Assembly: GCA_963820055.1 (NCBI GenBank)
Contig: CAWFYJ010000005.1
Location: forward strand, 186,001 to 250,000
Source: RHKX01 sp963820055
GTDB lineage: Bacteria > Actinomycetota > Thermoleophilia > Solirubrobacterales > 70-9
Direction: 5' to 3'
Length of the DNA: 64,000 nucleotides
Within the stretch, counting starts at the first letter, position 1. Each line of letters opens with the position of its first letter. Below are positions 1 through 8,042 of the stretch, one piece after another. The position numbers and the translations under genes were made by a program. The notes under the pieces were generated by a model. That model was given only the letters and a program-made list of their open reading frames with translations. It ran no database searches and was not told the origin of the DNA.

Positions 1-1643
1 TCCTCAATGGCGACGATCTCGTTGCAGAGCGCGAGGCCTTCGGGCCGATGGGTGATGAGCAGAACCGACCGGTGCCCGGCGGCCGCGAACGTGTCCGCGA
101 TCAGCCGCTCGGCGGTTGCCGGATCTAGGTGAGCGGTCGGCTCATCGAGGAGCAGGACCGGGGCGGGGGAGAGGAGGGCGCGGGCGACGACGAGCCGGCC
201 TCGCTGGCCGCCGGAGAGCTCGCGGCCGCCCTCGCCGACGAACGTGTTGAGCCCGTCCGGCAGCGTGCGGACCCAGTCGCCCAACCGAGCGGCCTCGAGC
301 GCGCCCCAGAGGCCTTCGTCATCGGCATCGGGCCTGCCGATCCGGAGGTTGGCGGCGATCGTCGAGCTGAACAGGTGGGCGTCCTGTCCGGCGAGCGCGA
401 ACGTCGAGCGAAGGTCGCTCTGGCGCAGCTGCCGGACATCGACTCCGCCGACGGTCACGCGCCCGGTGTCGGGATCGAGGAAGCGCAGCAGCAGCGAGAT
501 CACCGTCGTCTTCCCGGTTCCGCTCGCGCCGAGGAGGGCGACCCTGCGGCCCGGGGCGATCCGCAGGTCGAGGTTCCGGAACGTCGGCTCGGCCGCGCCC
601 GGGTAGCGGGCGGTGACGGACTCGAGGGCGACCGTCGGGTCCGCCGGCCGCGGCTCCGGGTCGGCGGGATCGGCGATCTCGGGCTCGGTGTCGGTCAGCT
701 CGAGGACGCGGCGGCCCGAGGAGACCGTCGAGCCCAGCTCCCGGGCCACGGCGGGGAGCGGAGCGGTGGCCTCGAACGTCGACATCGCCAGCAGCGCGAG
801 GGTGGCGATCATCAGCTGGTCGAGGGAGCCGCCGTGGTGTCCGGCGACTGCGGCCGCGAGAACGGCGGCGACCGTCGCACCCGTGATCAGGACCGTGAGC
901 GCGTCGGCGAAGCCGGCGACGAACGCGTCGCGGCGGGCGAGGGCCGCCAGCTCCCGGTCGCGGCGGGCGGTGCGCTCGTAGGCGTCGGCGGCGGCGCCGT
1001 AGACGAGCAGCTCCGGTGTGCCCCGGAGCATCTCGACGAGGTCGGCGGTCAGCTCCGAGCGGGCCGCACGTTGCCGCCGGCCGCTGCGCCGCTGCAGGAC
1101 GTCGGCGAGGCCCGGCACGGCGATTCCGCTCAGCAGCAGGCCGGCCGCCAGGATCAGCGCCGCGGCGGGGAGGAAGACAGCGGCGAAGGCGACCGCGCCG
1201 ACGGCGACCACGAGCGCCACGAACGGCGGCGCGAGGCCCCGCAGGTAGAGGCCCTGCAGCGCATCGACGTCCCCGACCATCCGGGTCAGCAGGTCGCCGT
1301 GGCGAAACCCGGCGAGCTGGGCCGGCGCGAGCGGCTCGATCCGCTCGTAGAAGCGCGAGCGGAGCCGGCCGAGGGCGCGCAGGGCCATGTCGTGGGAGAC
1401 GAGCCGGTCGAAGTAGCGGATCAGCGGCCGGCCGATCCCGAAGAACCTGACACCGACGATCACGACGGTCAGCGAGAGGATGTCCGGATGCTCGGCCGCC
1501 CGCGAGATCAGGTATCCGGCGGTCGTCATCAGGCCGATGCCGAACACGATCGTCAGCGCGCCGAGCGCGACCGCGCCCGCGAATCGCCGGCGACCGACCG
1601 GCGCCAGTTCGACGAGCCGCCCCAGCGTCGCCCGGGTGCTCAA
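1..1643 (-). CDS. cydC: Thiol reductant ABC exporter subunit CydC (3' end cut by window edge)
   Basis: Half of the heterodimeric CydDC ABC exporter, which moves cysteine/glutathione-type thiols out of the cytoplasm and is needed to assemble cytochrome bd oxidase. About 547 codons are visible: an N-terminal six-helix membrane domain, then an ATPase domain with Walker A LLGASGTGKTT (about residue 367), signature LSGGQ (about 475), Walker B LLLDEPTA (about 495) and an H-loop ITHRPEG just before the edge. I chose a TTG start at 1643 because it overlaps the cydD stop (TTGA), which is typical translational coupling. Only the last few dozen residues are missing. No cydAB is visible in the window. 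Family assignment is firm; CydC rather than another exporter half rests on pairing with CydD. Confidence 0.88.
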   Translation of the reverse strand, partial: MSTRATLGRLVELAPVGRRRFAGAVALGALTIVFGIGLMTTAGYLISRAAEHPDILSLTVVIVGVRFFGIGRPLIRYFDRLVSHDMALRALGRLRSRFYERIEPLAPAQLAGFRHGDLLTRMVGDVDALQGLYLRGLAPPFVALVVAVGAVAFAAVFLPAAALILAAGLLLSGIAVPGLADVLQRRSGRRQRAARSELTADLVEMLRGTPELLVYGAAADAYERTARRDRELAALARRDAFVAGFADALTVLITGATVAAVLAAAVAGHHGGSLDQLMIATLALLAMSTFEATAPLPAVARELGSTVSSGRRVLELTDTEPEIADPADPEPRPADPTVALESVTARYPGAAEPTFRNLDLRIAPGRRVALLGASGTGKTTVISLLLRFLDPDTGRVTVGGVDVRQLRQSDLRSTFALAGQDAHLFSSTIAANLRIGRPDADDEGLWGALEAARLGDWVRTLPDGLNTFVGEGGRELSGGQRGRLVVARALLSPAPVLLLDEPTAHLDPATAERLIADTFAAAGHRSVLLITHRPEGLALCNEIVAIE

Positions 1644-3310
1644 AGCGCCGCTCCCAGCGACGGCTCCAGTTGCCCGCCCTCGAGCCGGAACGTCCGGTCG
1701 GCGAGGGCGGCGAGCTCGGGGCGATGGGCGATCAGGAGAGCGCTGCGACCGGCCACGAGGCGTTCGATCGCCGTCTCGATGCGGGCAGCGTTGGCCGGGT
1801 CGAGGTTCGCCGTCGGCTCGTCGAGGACGACGAGCGGAGCGTCCCGCAGGAACGCGCGTGCAAGGCCGATCCGCTGGCGCTCGCCCGCGGAGAGTGGCCT
1901 GCCCCCGTCGCCGACGATCGTCGCGATCCCGTCCGGCAAACCGGCGACGAACGCGGTCGCCTCCGCCGCGGCGAGGGCCGCCGCCACCGCATCCTCGCTC
2001 GCCCCGGGGTCGCCGAGCCGGACGTTCTCGGCGACCGAGCCGCGGAAGATCGTCGGCGCCTGCGGCACCCACGCCAGGTGCCGGCGCCAGGCCTCCGGCG
2101 CGCAGTCACGCAGGTCGGTGTCGCCGACGAGGACCCGGCCGGTGTCCGGGGTGAGCAGCCCCATCAGGAGCGAGGCGACGGTGCTCTTGCCGCCGCCGCT
2201 CGGTCCCACGAGGGCAACGGTCTCTCCGGCGCCGATCTCGATGCCGGCGTCCTCGAGAACCGGCACCTCGCGGCTCGGGTAGGCGAAGCCGACACCGTCC
2301 AGGCGAACGACGGCCCCGCTCGGGTCGGGCGGCTGCGCGGTGCCGGCGGGCGCCTCCTCTTCGTCGCCGATCAGGCCGAGCAGCTGCTCCGAGACCGCCC
2401 GCCCGTCGGCGCTGGCGTGGAACTGGGTGCCGAGGTTGCGGAGGGGGAGGTAGAGCTCGGGCGCAAGCAGCAGGACCGTCAGCGCCGCCTCGAAACCGAC
2501 GTCGGCGTCGACGAGGCGGACGCCGACCGTGACCGCGACCAGCGCGATTCCGAGGGTCGCCGCCAGTTCGAGCACCGTCCCCGAGAGGAAGGCGATCCTG
2601 AGCGTGCCCATCGTCGCCTTCCGGTAGTCGTCGCTGACCTGGGCGATCCGCTCGGCCTGAGCCGGGCCGCGGTTGAAGGCCCGCAGGGTGGGGAGCCCGC
2701 GGACGACGTCCAGGAAGTGGCCCGCGAGCCGGTTCATCGACTCGAGGCGCTCGCGGGCCCGCGTCTCCGTGTAGCGGCCGATCAGCCACATGAAGATCGG
2801 AATCAGCGGCAGCGTGAAGAGCATGATCGCGGCCGAGATCGGGTCGATCGTGACGACCACAATCAGCACCGCGGTCGGGACGGTCATCGCGAGGAAGACC
2901 TGCGGGATGTAGCGCGCGAACATCGCCTCGAGCGCCTCGACCCCTTCAACGGCGGTGGCCGCGACCTCCCCGGCGTCGGCCGGCCGTGATGCCGCGGGAT
3001 CGCCGAGCAGCCTGCTGCGCAGCAACTCCATTCGCAGCGCCGACATCACAGCGGTGGCGGCACGCCGTCCCGCGACCTCGAAGCCCCATCCGCTTGCGGC
3101 CCTGACGGCGATCGCGACGAGGAGGGCGATCAGCTCAGGCGTCAGGTCGCCGATCGATGCGCCGTCGAAGCCGCGCACGGCGATCCGGGCGATCAGCACC
3201 GCCTGCGCGAGCACCATCAGCGCCGCCAGCAGCCCGAGCCCAGCGTCGGCGGCCAGCATCCGCCGCACGCCGGGGACGCGATCGACGAGGCGCCGGTCGA
3301 GCGCGTTCAT
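1640..3310 (-). CDS. cydD: Thiol reductant ABC exporter subunit CydD
   Basis: Partner of CydC in the CydDC thiol exporter of the inner membrane, supporting cytochrome bd maturation. The product is 556 residues, normal for the family: membrane domain to about residue 320, then the ATPase with Walker A GPSGGGKST (about 370), signature LSAGERQRI (about 472; Ala replaces the first Gly of LSGG), Walker B LVVLDEPTAN and an AHRPE switch His. An upstream in-frame ATG exists at 3394, but it lies across the palindrome at 3393-3413, so the ATG at 3310 (MNALDRR) is preferred. First gene of a cydD-cydC operon, transcribed away from the enoyl-CoA hydratase gene. Confidence 0.88.
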   Translation of the reverse strand: MNALDRRLVDRVPGVRRMLAADAGLGLLAALMVLAQAVLIARIAVRGFDGASIGDLTPELIALLVAIAVRAASGWGFEVAGRRAATAVMSALRMELLRSRLLGDPAASRPADAGEVAATAVEGVEALEAMFARYIPQVFLAMTVPTAVLIVVVTIDPISAAIMLFTLPLIPIFMWLIGRYTETRARERLESMNRLAGHFLDVVRGLPTLRAFNRGPAQAERIAQVSDDYRKATMGTLRIAFLSGTVLELAATLGIALVAVTVGVRLVDADVGFEAALTVLLLAPELYLPLRNLGTQFHASADGRAVSEQLLGLIGDEEEAPAGTAQPPDPSGAVVRLDGVGFAYPSREVPVLEDAGIEIGAGETVALVGPSGGGKSTVASLLMGLLTPDTGRVLVGDTDLRDCAPEAWRRHLAWVPQAPTIFRGSVAENVRLGDPGASEDAVAAALAAAEATAFVAGLPDGIATIVGDGGRPLSAGERQRIGLARAFLRDAPLVVLDEPTANLDPANAARIETAIERLVAGRSALLIAHRPELAALADRTFRLEGGQLEPSLGAAL

Positions 3311-3392
3311 GCGCCCGTGAGGGGGGTGATCGCGGGCGCGAGGAGGGGCATAGCGGCGCCCGATCTTACGCCGGGAGCCGCGGTCGCTCGCC

Positions 3393-3413
3393 AATACCTA
3401 GTGACTAGGTATT
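3393..3413. promoter_or_regulatory. Perfect 21-bp palindrome, probable operator
   Basis: Arms AATACCTAG and CTAGGTATT are exact inverted complements around a TGA centre. The site lies in the 139-bp divergent region between cydD (minus) and the enoyl-CoA hydratase gene (plus), and stands out as an A/T-rich patch in a G+C-rich background. The second gene of the rightward pair is a PadR-family repressor, so an autoregulatory PadR operator is the simplest reading. A second reader of the site cannot be excluded. Confidence 0.6.
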
Positions 3414-3449
3414 GTCCGTTCGCACCCCCGGAGACGACAGGAGAGACGA

Positions 3450-4115
3450 ATGCAGCTGGAGCGCGAGGACGACGTGGTCGTCCTGACCATGCAACGCGAG
3501 GAGAACCGCTTCAACCCCGAGCACCTCGACGAGCTCGAGGGGGCGCTCGACGAGATCGAGGCCATGGACGGTCACCCGGCGGCGGTCCTCACCGGCGAGG
3601 GCAAGTTCTTCTCGAACGGCCTCGATCTCGAGTGGATGGGCGGCGCCGAGCCCGCCGACGCGATGGCTTCGGTGGAGCGGACGATGGGGCTCATGGCGCG
3701 TCTGCTCACCGCGCCGTTCGGCGTCGTCGCCGCGATCAATGGCCACTGCTTCGCGGCGGGGGCGATGGTCGCCCTCGCCTGCGACTCCCGGGTGATGCGC
3801 GAGGACCGGGGGTTCTTCTGCCTGCCGGAGGTCGACATCAACATGGTCTTCCTGCCCGGGATGAGCGCGCTCGTCGCGGCGCGCCTATCCCCGCAGGCCG
3901 CGCACGACGCGATGCTCAGCGGCGCCCGCTACGCGGCGCCCGAAGCCCTCGCTGCGGGCATCGTCGATGCCGTCGCGCCCGCCGATGACGTCGTCGGAGC
4001 GGCGGTCGAGCGCGCCTCGGTCCTCGCCGGCAAGGACCCGGCGACCGTGGCCGGGATCAAGACGGGCCTCTACGGGAGCGTCGTCGGCAAGCTCCACCTC
4101 CCGATCGCCGGCTGA
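3450..4115 (+). CDS. Enoyl-CoA hydratase/isomerase family protein
   Basis: Crotonase-fold enzyme of 221 residues, shorter than typical hydratases (about 260) and closer to small delta3,delta2-enoyl-CoA isomerases. Oxyanion-hole segments are seen at FFSNGLDL (residues 53-60) and GHCFAAGAM (98-106). A single catalytic-type Glu sits in LPEVDIN (E127), as in isomerases; the second Glu of true hydratases is not evident. ATG start follows a purine-rich AGGAGAGACGA. Eighteen bases upstream of a PadR regulator, so probably co-transcribed and co-regulated from the palindrome-bearing promoter. Role would be in fatty-acyl-CoA beta-oxidation; the exact substrate cannot be told. Confidence 0.8.
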   Translation: MQLEREDDVVVLTMQREENRFNPEHLDELEGALDEIEAMDGHPAAVLTGEGKFFSNGLDLEWMGGAEPADAMASVERTMGLMARLLTAPFGVVAAINGHCFAAGAMVALACDSRVMREDRGFFCLPEVDINMVFLPGMSALVAARLSPQAAHDAMLSGARYAAPEALAAGIVDAVAPADDVVGAAVERASVLAGKDPATVAGIKTGLYGSVVGKLHLPIAG

Positions 4116-4133
4116 GAGCGGGTTCACGCCGGG

Positions 4134-4691
4134 ATGGCCGCGCCGCAGGTCACGAGGCTGGAGGGGATCGTGCTCGGCCTGCTCGCGGAGCGTCCCGCGC
4201 ACGGCTACGAGCTGAAGGCGCGGCTCGGGCCGGGCCTGCCGCGCGAGCGGCGGATCAACGACGGCATCCTCTATCCGCTCCTCGGGCGCCTCGAGCGGCG
4301 TGGGCTGGCGGCGGCCGAGGAGGAGCGGAGCGGCGGGCGGTCCCGCCGGGTGTACTCGGCGACGCCGGACGGTGAGGAGGCATTCGGGGAGTGGCTTCGC
4401 GGCAGCAGCGACGAGGGCACCGTCGCCGGGTACGAGATGTTCGTCGAGCACCCGCTGGCGAAGTTGCTGTTCGCGTCGCAGCTCGAGCCCGCCCAGCTCA
4501 CCGCCAAGCTCGACTCGCTGCTGGCGGCGGCGCGCGATCGTCTCGCGGCGCTGGACGCGGTCCCGGATCTCGCCACGGCGGAGACGCCGGCGCGGATCGG
4601 CGCCGCCCTGCTCGCCGTCGGCCGGGCCCGCGAGGAGGCGACGGTCGACGCGTTGGAGGGGCTCCGGCGGGACATCGGCTCGCCCGCCTGA
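4134..4691 (+). CDS. PadR family transcriptional regulator
   Basis: 185-residue repressor-type protein. Residues 6-80 form the PadR winged helix (RLEGIVLGLLAERPAHGYELK, then ...INDGILYPLLGRLERRGL), followed by the basic wing and an all-helical C-terminal dimerisation region typical of the longer PadR subfamily. It lies directly after the enoyl-CoA hydratase gene and probably controls it, likely through the palindrome at 3393-3413 (inference from position only). The ligand is unknown. Confidence 0.87.
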   Translation: MAAPQVTRLEGIVLGLLAERPAHGYELKARLGPGLPRERRINDGILYPLLGRLERRGLAAAEEERSGGRSRRVYSATPDGEEAFGEWLRGSSDEGTVAGYEMFVEHPLAKLLFASQLEPAQLTAKLDSLLAAARDRLAALDAVPDLATAETPARIGAALLAVGRAREEATVDALEGLRRDIGSPA

Positions 4692-4707
4692 CATTATTCG
4701 GCGGCAG

Positions 4708-5022
4708 ATGCCGTCCTGCTCCCACCTCGACCAGATTCAGGTGACCCGGCTCCCCGAGTCGGTCGACGGTTGCGAGGACTGTCTGAAGACCGGCGATCCG
4801 TGGCTTCATCTGCGGATCTGCCTCAGCTGCGGGCACGTCGGCTGCTGCGACGACTCGCCGAATCGACACGCCACGGCGCACGCGACCGAGACCGGCCATG
4901 AGCTGATCCGCTCGATCGAGCCCGGCGAGGACTGGTCCTGGTGCTTCGCCGACGAGCTCGCGATGCGGATTCCCGAGGTCACCGGGGAGACCCGGATCCC
5001 ACCCTCGCCGCTCGGGGGCTGA
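4708..5022 (+). CDS. UBP-type zinc finger protein
   Basis: Small 104-residue protein made almost wholly of a ZnF-UBP domain, the fold that binds ubiquitin tails in eukaryotes. Candidate zinc ligands are C4, H6, C22, C25, C38, C41, C46, H54, H58 and H64, in the usual order. Stand-alone bacterial versions are common in Actinobacteria, with unknown function. The ATG at 4708 gives the N-terminal MPSCSHL, which places the first ligands correctly. The next gene, a molybdopterin oxidoreductase, starts one base after the stop, so the two are surely co-transcribed. Confidence 0.8.
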   Translation: MPSCSHLDQIQVTRLPESVDGCEDCLKTGDPWLHLRICLSCGHVGCCDDSPNRHATAHATETGHELIRSIEPGEDWSWCFADELAMRIPEVTGETRIPPSPLGG

Positions 5023-5023
5023 C

Positions 5024-5644
5024 GTGGAGGGCGGGTTCGTCTCCCGCGGCTTCGGCGGCAACCGCCGCCGGGTCCCGGATGAGCTCGCCGATCGGATTCC
5101 GCCCGGCCAGTACCTGGAACGCGGCTTTCCGGTCCTGACCGCCGGGCCGACCCCGGAGATCGACACCGGAGCCGCCTGGAGCTTCGCCATCGACGGCATG
5201 GTCGCGGCGAAGCGCCGCTGGTCGTGGGCGGAGCTGAACGAGCTTCCCCAGGAGGACGTCCCCTGCGACATCCACTGCGTCACGAAGTGGTCGAAGCTCG
5301 GGACCAGCTTCCGGGGCGTCTCGCTCGACGTCCTCTTCGCCGAGGCCGAGCCGCTCGACGCCTACGCGATGGCCTACTGCTTCGGCGGCTACACGACGAA
5401 CCTCGACGTCGAGGACCTGACCGACGGCAAGGCGTGGATCGTCACCGAGCACGAGGGCGAGCCGCTGCCCCGCGAGCACGGCGGGCCGGCGCGGCTGCTC
5501 GTGCCGCACCTCTACTTCTGGAAGAGCGCCAAGTGGATCGCGGGGTTGCGGATCAGCGACCACGACGAGCCCGGCTTCTGGGAGGCGAACGGGTACCACA
5601 ACCGCGGCGACCCCTGGCGCGAGGAGCGGTATTGGACGGACTGA
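5024..5644 (+). CDS. Sulfite oxidase-like molybdopterin oxidoreductase
   Basis: 206-residue protein of the oxidoreductase molybdopterin-binding (SUOX fold) family. It has the core motif PCDIHCVTKWSK, whose Cys (C85) is the expected molybdenum ligand, and the LLVPHLYFWKSAKWI segment typical of cytosolic YuiH-like members. No Tat or Sec signal is present, so it is probably cytoplasmic, unlike periplasmic YedY/MsrP. GTG start at 5024, one base after the preceding stop. The following flavin reductase overlaps its 3' end and is the likely electron partner. The substrate is unknown. Confidence 0.85.
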   Translation: MEGGFVSRGFGGNRRRVPDELADRIPPGQYLERGFPVLTAGPTPEIDTGAAWSFAIDGMVAAKRRWSWAELNELPQEDVPCDIHCVTKWSKLGTSFRGVSLDVLFAEAEPLDAYAMAYCFGGYTTNLDVEDLTDGKAWIVTEHEGEPLPREHGGPARLLVPHLYFWKSAKWIAGLRISDHDEPGFWEANGYHNRGDPWREERYWTD

Positions 5645-6360
5645 CGCCGGCGCCGGCAGCACCGCGCGCGCCCGGCCGCTGGCAGATCGCGACGGTCGAG
5701 GCGATCGTCCGCCAAACGCCGTCGGTCAAGTCGTTTCGCCTGGCGCTGCCGATGTGGATGCCCCATCTGCCGGGGCAGCACTACGACGTCCGGCTGACCG
5801 CCCCGGACGGGTACTCGGCCCAGCGCTCCTACTCCGTGTCGTCCTCGCCGCTCGACGAGGGCGTGATCGAGTTGACGATCGACCGGCTCGCCGACGGTGA
5901 GGTCTCGCCCTACTTCCACGACGTCGTCGAGGACGGCGATCAGGTCGAGGTCCGCGGGCCGTTCGCCTCGTACTTCGTCTGGCGCGGCGAGGGGCCGGTG
6001 CTGCTCGTCGGCGGGGGCTCCGGGGTCGCGCCGCTGATGGCGATCCTCCGCCATCGCCGCCGGATCGAGCCGGAGCTGCCGATGCGCCTCGTCTACTCGG
6101 TCCGCAATCCCAAGGACGCGATCTTCCCGGCCGAACTGGCCCCCGACACGGTCCTCACCTACACGCGTCTGGCCCCGCCCGGTTGGGAGGGGCGGACGGG
6201 CCGGATCGACGCAGAGATGCTCGATTGGGACCATGAGCCCGCGGTCGCGTTCGTCTGCGGCTCGAACGGCTTCGTCGAGTCGGCGGTCGGCCTCCTGCTC
6301 GGCTCCGGGCTGCCGGCCGAGCGGATCAGGACCGAGCGCTTCGGGCCGACCGGCGCCTAG
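5632..6360 (+). CDS. FAD-binding ferredoxin reductase-type oxidoreductase
   Basis: 242-residue FNR-superfamily reductase. FAD-binding barrel motif RSYSVSSSP (about residue 66), NAD(P)-binding LLVGGGSGVAPLM (about 123) and a C-terminal VCGSNGFVESA. There is no 2Fe-2S ferredoxin domain, so electrons must leave by another route, plausibly to the molybdopterin enzyme whose gene it overlaps by 13 bp. The TTG at 5632 is the nearest start in this frame; a start further upstream would run deep into the previous gene. Its TAG stop overlaps the stop of the convergent siderophore-interacting protein gene (CTAG). Confidence 0.83.
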   Translation: MDGLTPAPAAPRAPGRWQIATVEAIVRQTPSVKSFRLALPMWMPHLPGQHYDVRLTAPDGYSAQRSYSVSSSPLDEGVIELTIDRLADGEVSPYFHDVVEDGDQVEVRGPFASYFVWRGEGPVLLVGGGSGVAPLMAILRHRRRIEPELPMRLVYSVRNPKDAIFPAELAPDTVLTYTRLAPPGWEGRTGRIDAEMLDWDHEPAVAFVCGSNGFVESAVGLLLGSGLPAERIRTERFGPTGA

Positions 6361-7208
6361 CCGGCGACGTCCGCCTCGACTGCCCGATTCCAGGCCGGCT
6401 TGTCCTCGCGCCAGCCCTCCTCCGTGCGGCGCCGCTTCCAGTAGCCGGAGATCGAGAGGTCGGCGATGGGCAGCCCGCGTTCGGCGAGGAGGTGCCGGCG
6501 CAGCTCCCGGACGGCTCCCGCCTCACCGTGGACGAATCCGTGGACCCGGCCGGGCGGAAAACGCAGGTTCCGCACCGCCTCGACGACGGGGTCAGGCTCG
6601 AGCTCAGCGGCGGCGTCGCGATGGACCCAGACGACGTCGAGGTCCCCGGGCGATTCGAGCGGTTGCTCCTCCTCGGGGCCGTCGACGGCGATCACAGCGC
6701 GGACGGGACGGCCGGCGGGGACGCGTTCGAGCGACGCCGCGATGGCGGGGAGGACGCAGGCGTCGCCGGCCATCAGGTGCCAATCGGCCTCAGGGTCGGG
6801 CGCATAGGCCCCGCCTGGACCGATCAGCTGCACCCGGTCGCCGGGCTCGGCCGCGGCGGCCCACGGTCCGGCGACGCCGGAACTGCCGTGGTTGACGAAA
6901 TCGATCGTGAGCTCGCCCCGCGTCGCGTCCCAGGCACGTACCGAGTAGGTCCGCACCCGCGGCCAGCGGTCGCGCGGCAGGTCCGCCTTGACCTGCTCGA
7001 GGTCGAACGGAGCCTCGTAGCCGGCTCCCTCCGGGGGGAGCTGGAGCTTCACGTAGTGGTCGCTGAATGGGCCGGCCGCGAAGTTCTCGAGGCCGGCGCC
7101 GCCGAGGGTCAGGCGGATCACCTGCGGGGTCAGATGCTCGGTCGCGACGACCTCGGCGACCCGCGGGGGAGTCCGCTTGGTCGACATCTTCTTCGCCGGT
7201 GCATCCAC
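6357..7208 (-). CDS. Siderophore-interacting protein (ViuB/SIP family ferric-siderophore reductase)
   Basis: 283-residue flavin reductase of the SIP family, which frees iron from siderophores in the cytoplasm. FAD-binding motif RVRTYSVRAWD (about residues 84-94) in a beta-barrel domain, then the SIP NAD(P)-binding domain with HLMAGDACVLPAIA and the C-terminal GYWKRRRTEEGW motif near residue 260, which is characteristic of the family. The GTG at 7208 is favoured because a TACCCT -10-like box sits seven bases before it, giving a leaderless start; the ATG at 7187 (MSTKRTPP) is the alternative. Confidence 0.87.
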   Translation of the reverse strand: MDAPAKKMSTKRTPPRVAEVVATEHLTPQVIRLTLGGAGLENFAAGPFSDHYVKLQLPPEGAGYEAPFDLEQVKADLPRDRWPRVRTYSVRAWDATRGELTIDFVNHGSSGVAGPWAAAAEPGDRVQLIGPGGAYAPDPEADWHLMAGDACVLPAIAASLERVPAGRPVRAVIAVDGPEEEQPLESPGDLDVVWVHRDAAAELEPDPVVEAVRNLRFPPGRVHGFVHGEAGAVRELRRHLLAERGLPIADLSISGYWKRRRTEEGWREDKPAWNRAVEADVAG

Positions 7209-7269
7209 CGCAGGCAGGGTAGGGCGGAGGGGTGACCGGACGTTTCAAAGGTCGGTGATCGGGCAATAG

Positions 7270-7312
7270 TTGCGCATGCAAGTGTTCCCTGCTAAGGTCA
7301 TTGCATAAGCAA
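7270..7312 (+). promoter_or_regulatory. yceI promoter with two TTGCN4GCAA operator half-palindromes
   Basis: TTGC-GCAT-GCAA at 7270-7281 and TTGC-ATAA-GCAA at 7301-7312 are two copies of one inverted repeat, 31 bp apart, about three helical turns. A promoter fits between them: -35 TTGCGC (7270-7275), 17-bp spacer, -10 TAAGGT (7293-7298). One site covers the -35 and the other the expected transcription start near 7305. Such an arrangement suggests repression by a MarR-type dimer; no regulator gene is adjacent. Confidence 0.6.
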
Positions 7313-7356
7313 AGTTTGTACCAGCAAGCAAAATGATTACAGGAAGCGAGAAGGAC

Positions 7357-7914
7357 ATGAGCACAGCGATTGAGACGGCAGTCATTCCGGCGGGCACCTG
7401 GGCCATCGACACGGCCCACACCAAGGTCGGCTTCGCCGTCAAGCACATGGGCGTATCGACGGTTCGCGGCGAGTTCCGCGAGTTCGACGGAGCTCTCGAG
7501 GTCGCCGAGGACGGCACCCTGAGCGCCCACGGCACCGTGAAGGCGGCGTCGGTCCACACGAACCAGGACCAGCGCGACGAGCATCTCCGCTCGGCCGACT
7601 TCTTCGACGTCGAGAACTACCCGGAGATCACGTTCCAGTCGACGAGAATCGAGCGCGTCGATGACGAGAACTACAAGATCGTCGGCGACCTGACGATCCA
7701 CGGCGTCACCAACAGCGTCGAGCTGGACGCCGAGCTCGGCGGCGTCGACGTCGGCATGCAGGACGAGCACCGGACCGGCCTCGAGGTCACCGGGCAGATC
7801 TCCCGCAAGGCCTACGAGATGAAGTTCAACGCGGCCCTCGGCAGCGGCAACGCCGTCGTCGCCGACAAGGTGAAGCTGGCCCTCGACGTCGAGGCCGTCA
7901 AGCAGGACGCGTAA
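7357..7914 (+). CDS. YceI family lipocalin-like protein
   Basis: 185-residue protein of the YceI family, an eight-stranded barrel that binds long isoprenoid or lipid molecules. Family hallmarks: GTWAIDTAHTKVGFAVKHMGVSTVRG at the N-terminus, NQDQRDEHLRSADFFDVENYPEITF in the middle and GDLTIHGVTNSVEL. No signal peptide is seen, so it is probably cytoplasmic, as is common for actinobacterial YceI. ATG 7357 is preceded by AGCGAGAAGGA; an in-frame ATG at 7333 lies too close to the promoter. Single-gene transcript, ending at the hairpin 7936-7967. Confidence 0.9.
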   Translation: MSTAIETAVIPAGTWAIDTAHTKVGFAVKHMGVSTVRGEFREFDGALEVAEDGTLSAHGTVKAASVHTNQDQRDEHLRSADFFDVENYPEITFQSTRIERVDDENYKIVGDLTIHGVTNSVELDAELGGVDVGMQDEHRTGLEVTGQISRKAYEMKFNAALGSGNAVVADKVKLALDVEAVKQDA

Positions 7915-7935
7915 GCGGACCAAGGGCGACGAGCA

Positions 7936-7970
7936 CGGCGGGCGACTCCGGGACGGGTCGCCCGCCGTTT
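7936..7970 (+). terminator. Intrinsic terminator after yceI
   Basis: Perfect 11-bp stem (CGGCGGGCGAC with GTCGCCCGCCG), 10-nt loop, then a short TTTGCTGTT tail, 22 bases after the yceI stop. Confidence 0.75.
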
Positions 7971-8042
7971 GCTGTTGCGTCCCGGTACCTGATTCGGTCG
8001 TCGGATGTTTGAGATGCCCGGCGGGCGGCAAGTACTGCTGGG

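Noticed and set aside
129..2282. Long open frame on the plus strand opposite cydC/cydD (and similar long antisense frames throughout)
   Set aside because: High G+C gives long shadow frames. The translation is a low-complexity Arg/Asp/Glu mix, while the minus strand holds complete ABC exporter domains.
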